Program-made: the position numbers and the translations under genes | Source: Shewanella cyperi | GTDB taxonomy: Bacteria; Pseudomonadota; Gammaproteobacteria; Enterobacterales; Shewanellaceae | Assembly: GCF_017354985.1 (NCBI RefSeq) | Contig: NZ_CP071501.1 | Location: forward strand, 825,501 to 889,500 | Reading direction: 5' to 3' | Length of the DNA: 64,000 bases | Notes under the pieces: generated by a model | The model's input: only the letters and a program-made list of their open reading frames with translations | Database searches by the model: none | What the model was told of the DNA's origin: nothing | Shown: positions 26,670 to 35,776 of the stretch, piece after piece | Layout: each line of letters begins with the position of its first letter | How positions within the stretch are numbered: position 1 is the first letter of the stretch

Positions 26670-27572
26670 TCAGAGATTTCTGTAGGTCTGGCTCTGCTCA
26701 TCGGCACGGATGGCCTGACCATTGGTGAACTCAAACATACAGCTGTCGTCGGTGTAATCCATGAAGTTGAAGATAGGATCCACACCGGCTGCGCTCTTGC
26801 CTTTAGTGCAGGAGTCGCGATTGACCGGGCAACCGTAGGCGGCACTCTTTTCAGCAGGAGTGTCGGACACATAGTCACCGCTGCCGCTGCAACCACCCTG
26901 GAAGGTGTGGTACAGGCCGAGCCAGTGGCCAACTTCGTGAGTGGCGGTGTCACCTTCATTATAGGGGGCCGCTGAACCACCTGGCAGTGTGCTGTAGAGG
27001 ATCACTACGCCGTCTTTGATGGGGGCTGATGCATAGTCACTTGGGAAGGTTGCCCAGCCGAGCAGGCCGCCACCCATGTTGTTGGTGTAGATGTTGAGAT
27101 CTGCAGCATCACCCTGGCGCAGGGCCGACTTCATGTCGGTCTCGGCAGTTGAGCCGTGGCCGGCGGTGTACCAGCTGTTGTTGGCGGTCACATCGGTCGA
27201 TACCAGATTGAATCTGAAGGGGGTATTGCTGTAGGCATTGTTCAGCACGCTCATCTGGGCATTGATGTCAGCGGTAGACAGGTTGCCGTTGTTCTGGCTG
27301 TCGGTGATCACGTGCATGTAGACATTAATAGTCACTGAGCCGTTGGCTCTTTGTTGCATACCAGTGTCACCGCTTCTGGCGCGCAGAGTTTGGAAGTGTT
27401 TTTCTTTCAATGCAGACTCTTCGGCACTGGGGTGTTTGGTGCCACAGCGCAGGAAGGAGGCATTGGGATTGGCGTGATCGAAGGCCGCATCGTTATTGGC
27501 CATGCCGCTCAGGGGGGCGGCTGTCAGGCCCAGGGCAAGCATCAGGGTAGAAGTTTTTAGAGTTATTTTCAC
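26670..27572 (-). CDS. Secreted M43-family zinc metalloprotease
   Basis: A 300-residue protein with a signal peptide (LMLALGLTAAPLSGMA). The zinc motif HEVGHWLGLYH starts at His212, with Glu213 as catalytic base. A Met-turn NFMDYTDDSC lies about 50 residues downstream, and paired cysteines follow the motif, all typical of pappalysin-like (cytophagalysin) M43 proteases. It is probably secreted as a pro-enzyme; residues about 25-70 would be the propeptide. It ends close after the QSQTYRNL segment. It is a single-gene unit with a terminator. Confidence 0.9.
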   Translation of the reverse strand: MKITLKTSTLMLALGLTAAPLSGMANNDAAFDHANPNASFLRCGTKHPSAEESALKEKHFQTLRARSGDTGMQQRANGSVTINVYMHVITDSQNNGNLSTADINAQMSVLNNAYSNTPFRFNLVSTDVTANNSWYTAGHGSTAETDMKSALRQGDAADLNIYTNNMGGGLLGWATFPSDYASAPIKDGVVILYSTLPGGSAAPYNEGDTATHEVGHWLGLYHTFQGGCSGSGDYVSDTPAEKSAAYGCPVNRDSCTKGKSAAGVDPIFNFMDYTDDSCMFEFTNGQAIRADEQSQTYRNL

Positions 27573-27969
27573 AGTTTTTTCCTTTTTAATATTATTGGAT
27601 TTCTATGTCACTGATTAAGCAGAACCGGTCCCCCGACTTGTCATACATAGTCCCTTAGGGAAAAAATCATCCTTTTTAACTGCTCCAAATGTGAGACATG
27701 GTCTGCCCATACCCACCGACCACGTGGCAGCTTGCCACGGTGAGACGACATAAAATAATGGCCAAAACAAACTTATTCAACATTTTTGTAACATTATTTT
27801 ATCCGGATGGTGTTCCGTTCACCGGATAACTGCATCGTCATCTCGGCATGGCGCAGTGAATTCCCCTGTTTCACTGGCATGGCGGCTGTTTTTTTACTCT
27901 GGTGTAACATTTCCCTTTCCAGTATCTTGGGAGACTTATCTGAAACAATGGATTGGCTCGAATAAAATC

Positions 27970-29112
27970 ATGCTATTACCTGCGCTCACCACCACCATTC
28001 GCATGAAATTCAGTCGCATGAAGTTCAGCGAACTTTTTGACCGCCCCGTTACCAGGCCCCTGGCCACAACCCTGATGCGGTTCAAGGGCTTTTGGCACAG
28101 TCTGAATTTCGCCCAGCGCTGCTACTTGCTGGCGACCTTGCTGTTCCTGCTTGAGGCTGTGATGGTGGCAGACAGGGTCAATTGGTTCACCGGCGCCTTG
28201 ACCTTGTTGGTGTTGGCGGGACTGGCCAGTGAGTTCTGGCCGCGGTTTTTGCATGTGTGGCACAGCCTGCCGGGCAAGGCATTTATCCTGCTGTTTTATG
28301 CCGTGGTGGCCAACTTTGCCCTGGGCAACGCCGCGGGTATGGTGAACGATATCACCGGCGTGTCGGCCGCCAGCCTGCCCTACAGTCACAACTTTGCCAT
28401 TCTGCTCAGCCTTCCCGGCTGGTTTTTCATGACCTCGCTGCTGGTGCTGTTGTTTGTCCAGGTGGCCATGCCCTTTTATCTGCTGTTGCTGTTGTTGCTC
28501 AAACCCTTCGGTTTGCACGGCCTGTGGCATCCGCCCCATTATCGTTTTGTGTTTACCACGGCCCTGGTGCGTTATGTCTGGAGCTTTGCCCTGCTGATCC
28601 AACTGTTGATGCTGGGGGCTGCCACCGGAGTTGCGGCCGATGCCGGCGCCTTTGGCCGCGGGGTTTATGATGAAATCCTGGCGGAGCTGGAGGAAAGCGG
28701 TAACAAGGCCAAGCAGAAAAAGGCTGACTCAGGCCAGGGGGACGAGGAGGCCAAGGCAGAATTGGTGCAGGATACCCAGGGTAATGTTGGTATCCATATC
28801 GTCAGCGAAGGCGAGACCACCTCTGTGGTGTCCATGCCGGTCGAGGACATGCAGAACCGGGCCAATCGCTATCACTCGTTGCAGCAATCGGCACTGGCGC
28901 TGTTTATTTTCCAATTTGAGGCCGACGGCCGCTCCCGCTGTGAGCATGCCGAGGGCAGCAAGATAGTGGAGCTGAACGATTACGAGATCCTGGAGATTCT
29001 GCCGGACCAGAGCCAGCCCCAGGGTTACAGCTATCGGGTCAGAAGCTGTATCTCGGCCGCCTTTGGCCGGACCCCGGAAAGCAGAGGGGCAGTGAATCCG
29101 CCGCCGCAATAA
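27970..29112 (+). CDS. Polytopic membrane protein, unknown
   Basis: A hypothetical protein of about 380 residues. It has five to six hydrophobic segments between roughly residues 50 and 230 (for example YLLATLLFLLEAVMV, FAILLSLPGWFFM, PFYLLLLLLLKPFG), an EXXAELEESGNKAKQKKADSG charged linker and a soluble C-terminal domain with two Cys. I do not recognise the family. The start is uncertain: the frame opens at a GTG at 27856, and ATGs exist at 27970, 28003 and 28018, none with a strong SD. An inverted repeat TTATCCGG/CCGGATAA at 27799-27829 lies upstream. Confidence 0.65.
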   Translation: MLLPALTTTIRMKFSRMKFSELFDRPVTRPLATTLMRFKGFWHSLNFAQRCYLLATLLFLLEAVMVADRVNWFTGALTLLVLAGLASEFWPRFLHVWHSLPGKAFILLFYAVVANFALGNAAGMVNDITGVSAASLPYSHNFAILLSLPGWFFMTSLLVLLFVQVAMPFYLLLLLLLKPFGLHGLWHPPHYRFVFTTALVRYVWSFALLIQLLMLGAATGVAADAGAFGRGVYDEILAELEESGNKAKQKKADSGQGDEEAKAELVQDTQGNVGIHIVSEGETTSVVSMPVEDMQNRANRYHSLQQSALALFIFQFEADGRSRCEHAEGSKIVELNDYEILEILPDQSQPQGYSYRVRSCISAAFGRTPESRGAVNPPPQ

Positions 29113-29169
29113 CTGCCCCCGAGTTTGCCAATTCGCTGCGGCCGGCTGTGCTCAAGCCGGCATTGGCGG

Positions 29170-29706
29170 TCAGTGCAGGCGCACCGCCTTGATTAACACC
29201 GGCTTTTGAGGTTCATGGAAGGCTATCTTCTTATCATCGCCATACCACTTTTCGGTCACAGCGACATTGGCAATGGCGTCCAGTACGGCTTCACCTTCCA
29301 CCAATTGACCGAACACTGTGTAGCGGCCATCAAGGTGAGGCCGGGCTGCATCGCAGATGTAAAATTCGGTGGAGCCTGAGTTGGGATCTTCGTCCCGAGC
29401 CAGGCCCAGGGCACCTTTGATGTGGGGATGACTGTTGAACTCGGCCACCACTGTGGGCTCATTGTTTTCATCCATACTGCCGGCCTGGATCACATGGCCT
29501 TTCACCACCCGGTAAAAGGCTTTGCCTTCGTACCAACCTGTTTGTGCCAGGCGCTGGAAGTTAGCCACTGTTTTGGGGGCCTCGTCGGGGAAGAACTCAA
29601 AGGTCATGTTGCCCATATCTGTCTCTATGGTGACCCGGTTTTCGGCCTGGGTGCTGAGGGATATCAAACAGGCCAGGGCTGGCAGCAGCAGGTGGATAAA
29701 GCGCAT
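29170..29706 (-). CDS. Periplasmic peptidyl-prolyl cis-trans isomerase (cyclophilin)
   Basis: A 178-residue cyclophilin with a signal peptide (FIHLLLPALACLISLSTQA). Core motifs are FYRVVKGHVIQAGSMDE (active-site Arg, Phe and Gln region), GALGLARDEDPNSGSTEFYI and the FGQLVEGEAVLDAI end. It would catalyse proline isomerisation in folding exported proteins, like PpiA. The ATG at 29706 follows GGAAAATAATC; an ATG at 29724 is weaker. A bacterial-type Trp is not seen in the pocket, so cyclosporin sensitivity cannot be judged. Confidence 0.9.
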   Translation of the reverse strand: MRFIHLLLPALACLISLSTQAENRVTIETDMGNMTFEFFPDEAPKTVANFQRLAQTGWYEGKAFYRVVKGHVIQAGSMDENNEPTVVAEFNSHPHIKGALGLARDEDPNSGSTEFYICDAARPHLDGRYTVFGQLVEGEAVLDAIANVAVTEKWYGDDKKIAFHEPQKPVLIKAVRLH

Positions 29707-29940
29707 GATTATTTTCCATTCCATTGATTTTTATCCCAAGTTACAGCCATTGCAGTAAAACTCAAGTGGCGCTGCCTGATGATTTTTCATCCGGGCTCTG
29801 TCGTTTGATGAAAGTGGGTGCTACGGGAAGGTCGAGATCCATAAAGCGTGACCGCAGCCACCTTTGTTAACCCGGGCGCTGGTGCCGAGCAAAGCCGGGC
29901 TTCTACAATAGCCGAAATGCCAACAGCCCGGGGGAGCAAA

Positions 29941-30222
29941 GTGACCCGAAAGCCCGACAGGATCACCGCCATGCAGCAGATCATAGATGCGGTCAAGGCC
30001 GAGTTCCCCCTGTATCTTGAGGACACCTTCAAGTGTGGCCCGGATAACACTTGTCAGGGGTGCCCCAAGAAGCTGATGGAGCTGGTGGATGGTGAGCTGC
30101 AATATTGGCAGCACAGGATCAATCAGGGGATAGCGCCGGGATTCGACGATCTCAACCAGTTCGGTAAGCTGTGCCGTAATGTCCGCCGCGCCCTGGTGCG
30201 CAATCAACGTATCGATTCCTGA
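29941..30222 (+). CDS. Small Cys-rich conserved protein, unknown
   Basis: A 93-residue protein with a KCGPDNTCQGCPKKLMELVD motif (Cys32, Cys38, Cys41) that could bind a metal, inside a mainly helical sequence ending NVRRALVRNQRIDS. The GTG start is chosen because GGGGGAG precedes it at ideal spacing; the frame also extends to 29848. No family is assigned. It is flanked by divergent ppi and a lipoprotein cytochrome. Confidence 0.6.
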   Translation: MTRKPDRITAMQQIIDAVKAEFPLYLEDTFKCGPDNTCQGCPKKLMELVDGELQYWQHRINQGIAPGFDDLNQFGKLCRNVRRALVRNQRIDS

Positions 30223-30430
30223 GCCCCTTTCCTTTTTGCCCGTCAAGCCTTGATGCCAGTCCGCTGCTGCTGAATTAACCATGAAAAATATGTGGTGAAA
30301 GGGTGTCAGCAACTACACTTAACCCTATGGCAGGGTGTTGATTTTGAGAGGCTTCAACCCGATTGGGGCGATTTGCCCCGACCGAGCCGGGATCAGGCCT
30401 GCCGCTGGAGTCTATGGCTAAGGGGGAATT

Positions 30431-30826
30431 ATGTTATCGAATAAAGTTTCCCTGATGCTGCTGCTGGGTGCCGGAGTGGTGCTGAGTGGGTGCAGTCGTC
30501 AGGTCAGTTATCAGGAAGAGGTGCTGCCTATTTTGCGGACCTCATGTTTCAGTTGCCATGTGGCGGGTGAAGGTGCGCAGAATGCGGGATTAATACTCAA
30601 CAGCTACAGCAGCATGATGGCCGGTACCAAGATGGGGCCTGTGGTTGTCCCCGGCAGCGCGGCGTCAAGCACCCTGTATCTGGTGATTTCGCACAATGTG
30701 GATCCCAAAATCCAGATGCCACCGCACCATGAAGACAAAATGGCCCAGGGCCAGGGCGAGCCCTTGAGCATGGAGCAGATTGACACCATCAAGCTGTGGA
30801 TAGATCAAGGCGCCAAGAATAACTGA
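30431..30826 (+). CDS. Lipoprotein c-type cytochrome-like protein
   Basis: A 131-residue lipoprotein: signal peptide with lipobox LSGC (Cys21), then a heme c motif CFSCH (Cys39, Cys42, His43). A possible distal Met lies in KIQMPPHH. The segment EEVLPILRTSCFSCH followed by a short domain ending MEQIDTIKLWIDQGA matches the planctomycete-type cytochrome C (PSCyt1) domain. A role in periplasmic electron transfer is inferred, with no partner visible. AAGGGGGAATT precedes the ATG. Confidence 0.8.
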   Translation: MLSNKVSLMLLLGAGVVLSGCSRQVSYQEEVLPILRTSCFSCHVAGEGAQNAGLILNSYSSMMAGTKMGPVVVPGSAASSTLYLVISHNVDPKIQMPPHHEDKMAQGQGEPLSMEQIDTIKLWIDQGAKNN

Positions 30827-30879
30827 GCCGCAGTGATAGCGTCACGCGCCCTGCCCGGCGGCGGGGCGCTTTGCCTTGC

Positions 30880-31029
30880 TCAGTCGAGGTAACAGAGCAG
30901 CACCACAGCCGCCAGTGCCAGGGTCAGGCAAGCCAGCTTCAGGGGCCAGGAGATACGGTTCTGCGGGCTGCTTTGCTGTTGTTGCGCCAGCCGGTTTTCC
31001 AACGCAGCCGCCTTTTGCTTACAACTCAT
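30880..31029 (-). CDS. 49-residue single-pass membrane protein coupled to the cyclase gene
   Basis: The small frame starts at an ATG that overlaps the last 11 bases of the diguanylate cyclase gene. It encodes a charged N-terminus with a Gln run (ENRLAQQQQSSPQNR), one membrane helix (WPLKLACLTLALAAVVLLCY) and stop. GGGAGG precedes the start within the cyclase gene. The overlap, hydrophobicity and stop placement support a real gene, translated by coupling. A function linked to the cyclase is only an inference. Confidence 0.6.
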   Translation of the reverse strand: MSCKQKAAALENRLAQQQQSSPQNRISWPLKLACLTLALAAVVLLCYLD

Positions 31030-33556
31030 GTTTGTCCGCCTTGCCTCCCGGCTCCAACGCTTGTTTCAACCCCATGAGCTGCATGTCATTTCTATAGTGC
31101 TGTATGGTGTCGCGCCCGGCCGCTTTGGCGGCATACATGGCGGTGTCGGCATTTTTCAACAGCTGCAGTTCGTCCAGGCCATCGTCCGGATACAGGGCCA
31201 GGCCTATGCTGGAGGAGATGCAGATCCTGTGGTTGTCGAGCATAAAGGGCTCGCTCAGGGCGAGACGGATTTTCTCGGCAACCCTGAAGGCATCGTCGAG
31301 GGTCTTAATCGATGGCAGCAGCACTATGAATTCATCACCGCCGATGCGCGACACTGTATCGGCCTCACGGACACAGGCCTGCATTCGGGTCGCGGCCTGC
31401 TTGAGCAGTTCATCGCCCCAATGATGACCGAGATCGTCATTGACGGGTTTAAACCTGTCCAAATCGATAAACATCAGCGCCAGCATCTGCTTATCCCGCT
31501 TGGCTGAGGTCAGATGCTGCCGAAAACGATCGTCGAACAGGCTGCGGTTGGGCAAGCCGGTGAGGGCATCGTAATGGGCCAGACGCTGCACCAGTTGTTC
31601 GTGCAGTTTGCGCTCTGTGATGTCGGTCTGGGTGCCAATTACCCGCAAGGGCCGACCATTGTGGTCACGGCTGACCACCATGCCGCGGTCAAGGATCCAC
31701 TTCCAGCTGCCGTCGCGGCACCTGAGCCTGTGTTCTATGGTGTAAATTGGGGTTTTACCGTCGAGGTTGGCCTGCAGCGCCGCCAGGGTGGCCGCCTTGT
31801 CATCAGGATGCAGGCGGTTTTTCCACTCGTCCACGCTGTCGCTGATCTCTTCCTTGTCATAGCCGAGCATCTCTTTCCAGCGCCTCGAAAAGAACACCTT
31901 GCCGTTGGAGACATCCCAGTCCCACACGCCGTCGCCGGCACCTTCGAGGGCAAACTTCCAGCGGAACTCGCTGTCCCTGAGCTTGCGGGTCCGGTCTGCG
32001 ACCTGGGCCTCGATGCGGGCCGTGTAGCCAGTGCTCAGCAGCAGCAGGGCGCTCAGCAGTCCGGTACTGAGAACACTGATGGCCAGCACGCCCCAACTCT
32101 GCCAGCTGCGGTGCATCTGGTTGTAAAGCGGGGTGGGTGCGGTTTCCAGGCGGTAGCTGCGACCGCCGAAATCCAGGGTGCGGGAAAACAGCGGCCTTGG
32201 TTGCTCCGGGCCAAAATTGTCGTACAGGGTGCTTTGCTCTTCGGCATCGGTCAGGCGCATGTAGAGATGGGGACTGACTTCCGGCAGCAGCTGGGTCATG
32301 AATTCCCCCATCCGCAACACCGAGGTCACCACGCCGGAATAAGGATCCTGGGGATTGATGGCCATAAACAGCAGCACCCCCTTTTGGCCCTGCTTTTCCT
32401 GTACCAGTTGCAGCGGTGCCGATGCCACCAGGGCGCCGGTCTGCTTGGCGGAGACTATGGCGGTCAGTCGCAACGGATTGGAGGCAAGATCAAAGCCCAG
32501 GGCCTCCTGATTGCCGCTCAGGGGTTCAATAAAGGTCACGGGATAATAGAAGTCCCTGAAGCCTGCAGCCTGCAGCTTACCCTGGTCGTTGCGCTCCGTG
32601 ATGGTAAATTGGGTCAGCTCAAACTGTTGCTTGGTGATAAATGCCTGACGCCGCTCGCCGGTGATCCTCGGCGCATAGCTCAGGGCCTGGATCATGGGAT
32701 AGCGACTGAGGGAGCGATCGGCAAAGCGGGCAAATTCATTGCGGCTCACCGCATCATCGCCGTCGCGGGCAAACAGGGCCGCGGTTTGGGCCAGCAGGGC
32801 TTCCTGGGTTTCCAGTTTGGATTGAAACTGCATCAGGCTCTGCTGTGAATACTGCTTGAACTCGGACAGGGAATCACCGTATTCCCATTGGCTGGTTTTG
32901 ATGAAGATGGCCACGAAAAACACAAATACCGCGCTGATGGGCAGGGCCACTGTTTTGATGCGGCTGCGCCAAAGAGTAAAGGGGGCGGCGGTGAATATCA
33001 TGGTCAGGGGGAACAACACCACGGCCCCCAGGGTATCGCCAATCCACCAGGCTACCCAGTTGCTGATAAGCTCCCTGGCGTCAACCAAGCCGAGCAGGAA
33101 CAATCCGCCCACCGACAAGCTGGCGCTGGTCAGACAAAACACCGGCGCCAGCAGTAAAAAGCCGGCGACCTCGCGGCTGTTGTCCAGGGAGGTGGGCAGG
33201 GACATGATTTTGCGCAACATGGCGCTGCCGAGAATGGCTTGCAGCAAAGAGGCCAGGGCAATGATAGTGGCCACCAGCGCGCCTGTGGTGCCAATGTTGC
33301 CCTGATCCTGATAGCCAATCCACAGATTCAGCAGCAAGGAGCCAACAAAAATGAACGGCCAGGTGCGCCTGCCTGCCAGAAAGGCTGCCGCCAGAGCGAT
33401 ACCCGCAGGTGGAAAAATCGGGCTGGCATATCCCGGTGGCAGGGCCAGCATCAAGCCCAGTTTGCCGCTCAGTATGTAGACCAGGCTCAGCAAAAATAAG
33501 GGCAATAACCCCAATTCAAACAGAGAGAGTAAGTTATCGTGTTTGGTGCGGGACAT
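31019..33556 (-). CDS. MASE1-CHASE-PAS-GGDEF diguanylate cyclase
   Basis: A protein of about 845 residues. The N-terminal 280 residues form eight or so membrane helices with the MASE1 pattern (PIFPPAGIALAAAFLAGRR). A periplasmic CHASE-like region follows (QALSYAPRITGERRQAF, about 350-365), then a membrane helix, a PAS domain with PAC (about 520-650) and GGDEF (GGDEF at about 738-742). The product-inhibition I-site READ sits five residues before it. No EAL domain is present. It would make cyclic di-GMP in response to an extracellular and a cytoplasmic cue. In-frame ATGs upstream (33610, 33634) leave the start uncertain. Confidence 0.88.
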   Translation of the reverse strand: MSRTKHDNLLSLFELGLLPLFLLSLVYILSGKLGLMLALPPGYASPIFPPAGIALAAAFLAGRRTWPFIFVGSLLLNLWIGYQDQGNIGTTGALVATIIALASLLQAILGSAMLRKIMSLPTSLDNSREVAGFLLLAPVFCLTSASLSVGGLFLLGLVDARELISNWVAWWIGDTLGAVVLFPLTMIFTAAPFTLWRSRIKTVALPISAVFVFFVAIFIKTSQWEYGDSLSEFKQYSQQSLMQFQSKLETQEALLAQTAALFARDGDDAVSRNEFARFADRSLSRYPMIQALSYAPRITGERRQAFITKQQFELTQFTITERNDQGKLQAAGFRDFYYPVTFIEPLSGNQEALGFDLASNPLRLTAIVSAKQTGALVASAPLQLVQEKQGQKGVLLFMAINPQDPYSGVVTSVLRMGEFMTQLLPEVSPHLYMRLTDAEEQSTLYDNFGPEQPRPLFSRTLDFGGRSYRLETAPTPLYNQMHRSWQSWGVLAISVLSTGLLSALLLLSTGYTARIEAQVADRTRKLRDSEFRWKFALEGAGDGVWDWDVSNGKVFFSRRWKEMLGYDKEEISDSVDEWKNRLHPDDKAATLAALQANLDGKTPIYTIEHRLRCRDGSWKWILDRGMVVSRDHNGRPLRVIGTQTDITERKLHEQLVQRLAHYDALTGLPNRSLFDDRFRQHLTSAKRDKQMLALMFIDLDRFKPVNDDLGHHWGDELLKQAATRMQACVREADTVSRIGGDEFIVLLPSIKTLDDAFRVAEKIRLALSEPFMLDNHRICISSSIGLALYPDDGLDELQLLKNADTAMYAAKAAGRDTIQHYRNDMQLMGLKQALEPGGKADKHEL

Positions 33557-33820
33557 AGGCAAAGTAGCGCTTTCCTCTGGATGTTTATTTCTGGCAGCGG
33601 AAACACTCATCCATGAGTGTTTTACACAGGTCAAACCCCAGACTCAGAGTTTGCGCGCAGTCAGTTTTTATTGTGGATGACGCAGGAGTCACAGGTCAAT
33701 TTTTGCCTGCTAAATTAGGGCCATCTATCACATATTCAGTCGGAGAACTGCCAAGCTGAACCCTCGCCGTTTTCTGACGGATAAGAACCTTTTTCTGATG
33801 GGTAAGGGCAAGAGACCGCC

Positions 33821-34330
33821 TCAGCGGTCTTTAAATTTCAACCAGCCTTCGGGATGGTGTCCCTTGGGGTCGGCGTGGGTCCAGTGTATGACGCCCCCCT
33901 TGGGATTCCACTCATACTGGCCATAAAAACTGACCCAATCGCCGATATTGAGGGGGGACAGCCGCGGTGCCAGGTCGATGTTATGGGCAATCAGCAGGGT
34001 TTGCCCCGACGCCAGGCGGATAATAAACCTCTGATGGCGACTGCCCTCGTTATCATCGGCCAATAACTTAATCACTTCCCCCTCGCCCTGCACCTGCAAT
34101 TGACTTTGCCGATTGGCAAAGGCTCTGGCGAGTTGGGCATCGCCACTGGAGATTTGGGTTGGGTCAATCTCGGTGAGATCTGTCTCGGTTTGGCCAATTT
34201 CGGCCAGGCTGGCGTGAGCGGGTGGCGCCGTCTGTTCCTGTGACGGATACCTGTGCCAGGTCCAGACTACAGCAAACAGGGCGATACAAAGGATCAGAAT
34301 GCGGTTCAAGGAGTCTGTCCGTGGAGTCAT
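33821..34330 (-). CDS. DUF3465 family exported protein
   Basis: A 169-residue protein with one N-terminal membrane segment (ILILCIALFAVVWTW), probably a signal anchor, and a C-terminal OB-like domain. Conserved segments are RHQRFIIRLASGQTLLIAHN, IDLAPRLSPL, GDWVSFYGQYEWN and GGVIHWTHADPKG, the pattern of DUF3465. These proteins have no established function. The stop lies inside a short hairpin (AGACCGC/GCGGTCT). Confidence 0.85.
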   Translation of the reverse strand: MTPRTDSLNRILILCIALFAVVWTWHRYPSQEQTAPPAHASLAEIGQTETDLTEIDPTQISSGDAQLARAFANRQSQLQVQGEGEVIKLLADDNEGSRHQRFIIRLASGQTLLIAHNIDLAPRLSPLNIGDWVSFYGQYEWNPKGGVIHWTHADPKGHHPEGWLKFKDR

Positions 34331-34443
34331 AACTGGAGCGAGTATAGCCCCTTGAGCGAGCGCCCGTCACTTAACCCAGTCAAACCGGGCTCAAGGCTCA
34401 ATTGCGGGCACTGCCAGGTGAGCGGACTGTAAGCTCAGTACCG

Positions 34444-34560
34444 TTATGCATTGTTACCGCCATTCTCCAATGGCAGCGTCAGTCGGAAACAGGCGCCCCC
34501 CAGGTCGGCGCTGGCAGCGGCACTGAGCTCACCGCCGTGCCAGTCGACTATTTTGCCACC
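34444..34560 (-). pseudogene. C-terminal remnant of a sensor histidine kinase
   Basis: On the minus strand the frame reads GGKIVDWHGGELSAAAS, then DLGGACFRLTLPLEN and a stop. That is the last 35 or so residues of a histidine-kinase ATPase domain (the usual IVxWHGGxLxxxx...GGAxFRLxLPL end). Upstream the frame degrades without the N, G1 or F boxes, and no response regulator is nearby. It is therefore probably a decayed or truncated kinase. The rest of the 34331-34639 gap shows nothing else. Confidence 0.55.
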
Positions 34561-34639
34561 ATTTACCTCATTGTCCGGTTTTGCATCTGATGCGTGGTAA
34601 GAATCGCAGGGGTGTGTTTTTACCCGGTATGATTTGGCG

Positions 34640-35509
34640 TCAATGCAGGTTGGTTCTCAGGGCGAGTATGTCGCACTGCAACTGATTCAGCAGCGCCTGG
34701 GAGGTATGGCCCTTGATTTCGCTGAGCCAGTCTTCGTGGGCATTGGCGCCCAGCACCACTATGTCGCTGTTGCAGGCCCGGGCGGTATCGGCAATCACAA
34801 AGTCCGGCAGGCCGTTGCCCAGGTGCAGCCTGTCGTCGGTCAGTGCCAGTTCCTCTGCCAGTTGTCTGAGTTTTTGCCAGTGATGGCTGGCCTCGTCCGG
34901 CGCCTGATTGGCGCTGAAGGACATGCCCAGTTCATTATCCTGATAACAATTGAGCAGATGCAGTTGTTGATGCAGCAACTCCGCCAGATCCCCGGCAAAG
35001 TGCAGCAGGGCACGGTTGAAGGTTGGCGTTTCCTGATCGTCGTCAATGTCGAGGGCGGTGAGGATACGGCCGTCCGAACTCCAGGGCTGCTCACCGGCAA
35101 ACAGTACCGGAAGGGCCACGTCTTTCAGCAGTTGCCAGTCGTCGGTACTGGCAAATTCACATAGCCAGGGCGCGTAGTGGTGATGTTCCACCAGCAGCAG
35201 ATCGTAATCTTCTTGCCTGATTTCGTTGACTACGGCGGCAGCCAGAGAGGCAGCACGGCAATGCTTCACCCGTACCTTGATGTCCTGATTCGGGTAGCTG
35301 TCATGGCGGGGGAACTCGTTTTTCTGCTCATCGTGATGGGACAGGTGTTGATCCAGCCAGTGGACCACCCCCTGATATTCAGGCAGTTGTACCCTTAACA
35401 GGGTTAGATTTCCGTGGCAGAGATTGGCCAGCTGAATGGCTTTTTGCAGGGCGGCGCGGGATTGGGTACTTTCATCTGTGACGGCCAACAGATTTTGAAA
35501 TCTGCTCAT
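34640..35509 (-). CDS. Tandem universal stress protein (UspE-like)
   Basis: A 289-residue protein with two Usp domains: the first starts NLLAVTDESTQSRAALQKAI, the second ends IVVLGANAHEDWLSEIKGHTS (shown in part), with the nucleotide-loop pattern G-x-x-A. GGAG precedes the ATG at 35509; the frame extends to 35608 without support. UspE-type proteins help survive starvation and redox stress. A single-gene unit on the minus strand. Confidence 0.85.
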   Translation of the reverse strand: MSRFQNLLAVTDESTQSRAALQKAIQLANLCHGNLTLLRVQLPEYQGVVHWLDQHLSHHDEQKNEFPRHDSYPNQDIKVRVKHCRAASLAAAVVNEIRQEDYDLLLVEHHHYAPWLCEFASTDDWQLLKDVALPVLFAGEQPWSSDGRILTALDIDDDQETPTFNRALLHFAGDLAELLHQQLHLLNCYQDNELGMSFSANQAPDEASHHWQKLRQLAEELALTDDRLHLGNGLPDFVIADTARACNSDIVVLGANAHEDWLSEIKGHTSQALLNQLQCDILALRTNLH

Positions 35510-35713
35510 GGCGATGACTCCAATGGTATACCGGAGCATTAATTTTACGCCTAATGCGGCTTGGCGGTCAGATTCTTTTGCTCTGTCAGAGAGCGGTGAT
35601 AGTGACAATCCATCTTTAATGCGCTAGGGGACATGGCGTGCTTTTTGCCTGAATCAAAGTGAGATTCACTCTCGCTGCCGTTGGCATTAGCGCTGTTGTG
35701 CTGTGGAGCTGGG

Positions 35714-35742
35714 TGAAAAAATACCCGGGCACTGGGCCCGGG
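35714..35742 (-). terminator. Terminator of rhlE
   Basis: CCCGGGC (35724-35730) pairs with GCCCGGG (35736-35742). On the minus strand the stem is followed by TATTTTTTC. It lies about 35 bp after the rhlE stop. Confidence 0.8.
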
Positions 35743-35776
35743 CATGTTCTAATCAAGTCTGAATTCAAGCGTGCAA

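Noticed and set aside
31514-32848. Long + strand frame of 444 codons opposite the GGDEF gene
   Set aside because: Shadow of a GC-rich gene: the minus strand has recognisable MASE1, PAS and GGDEF domains.
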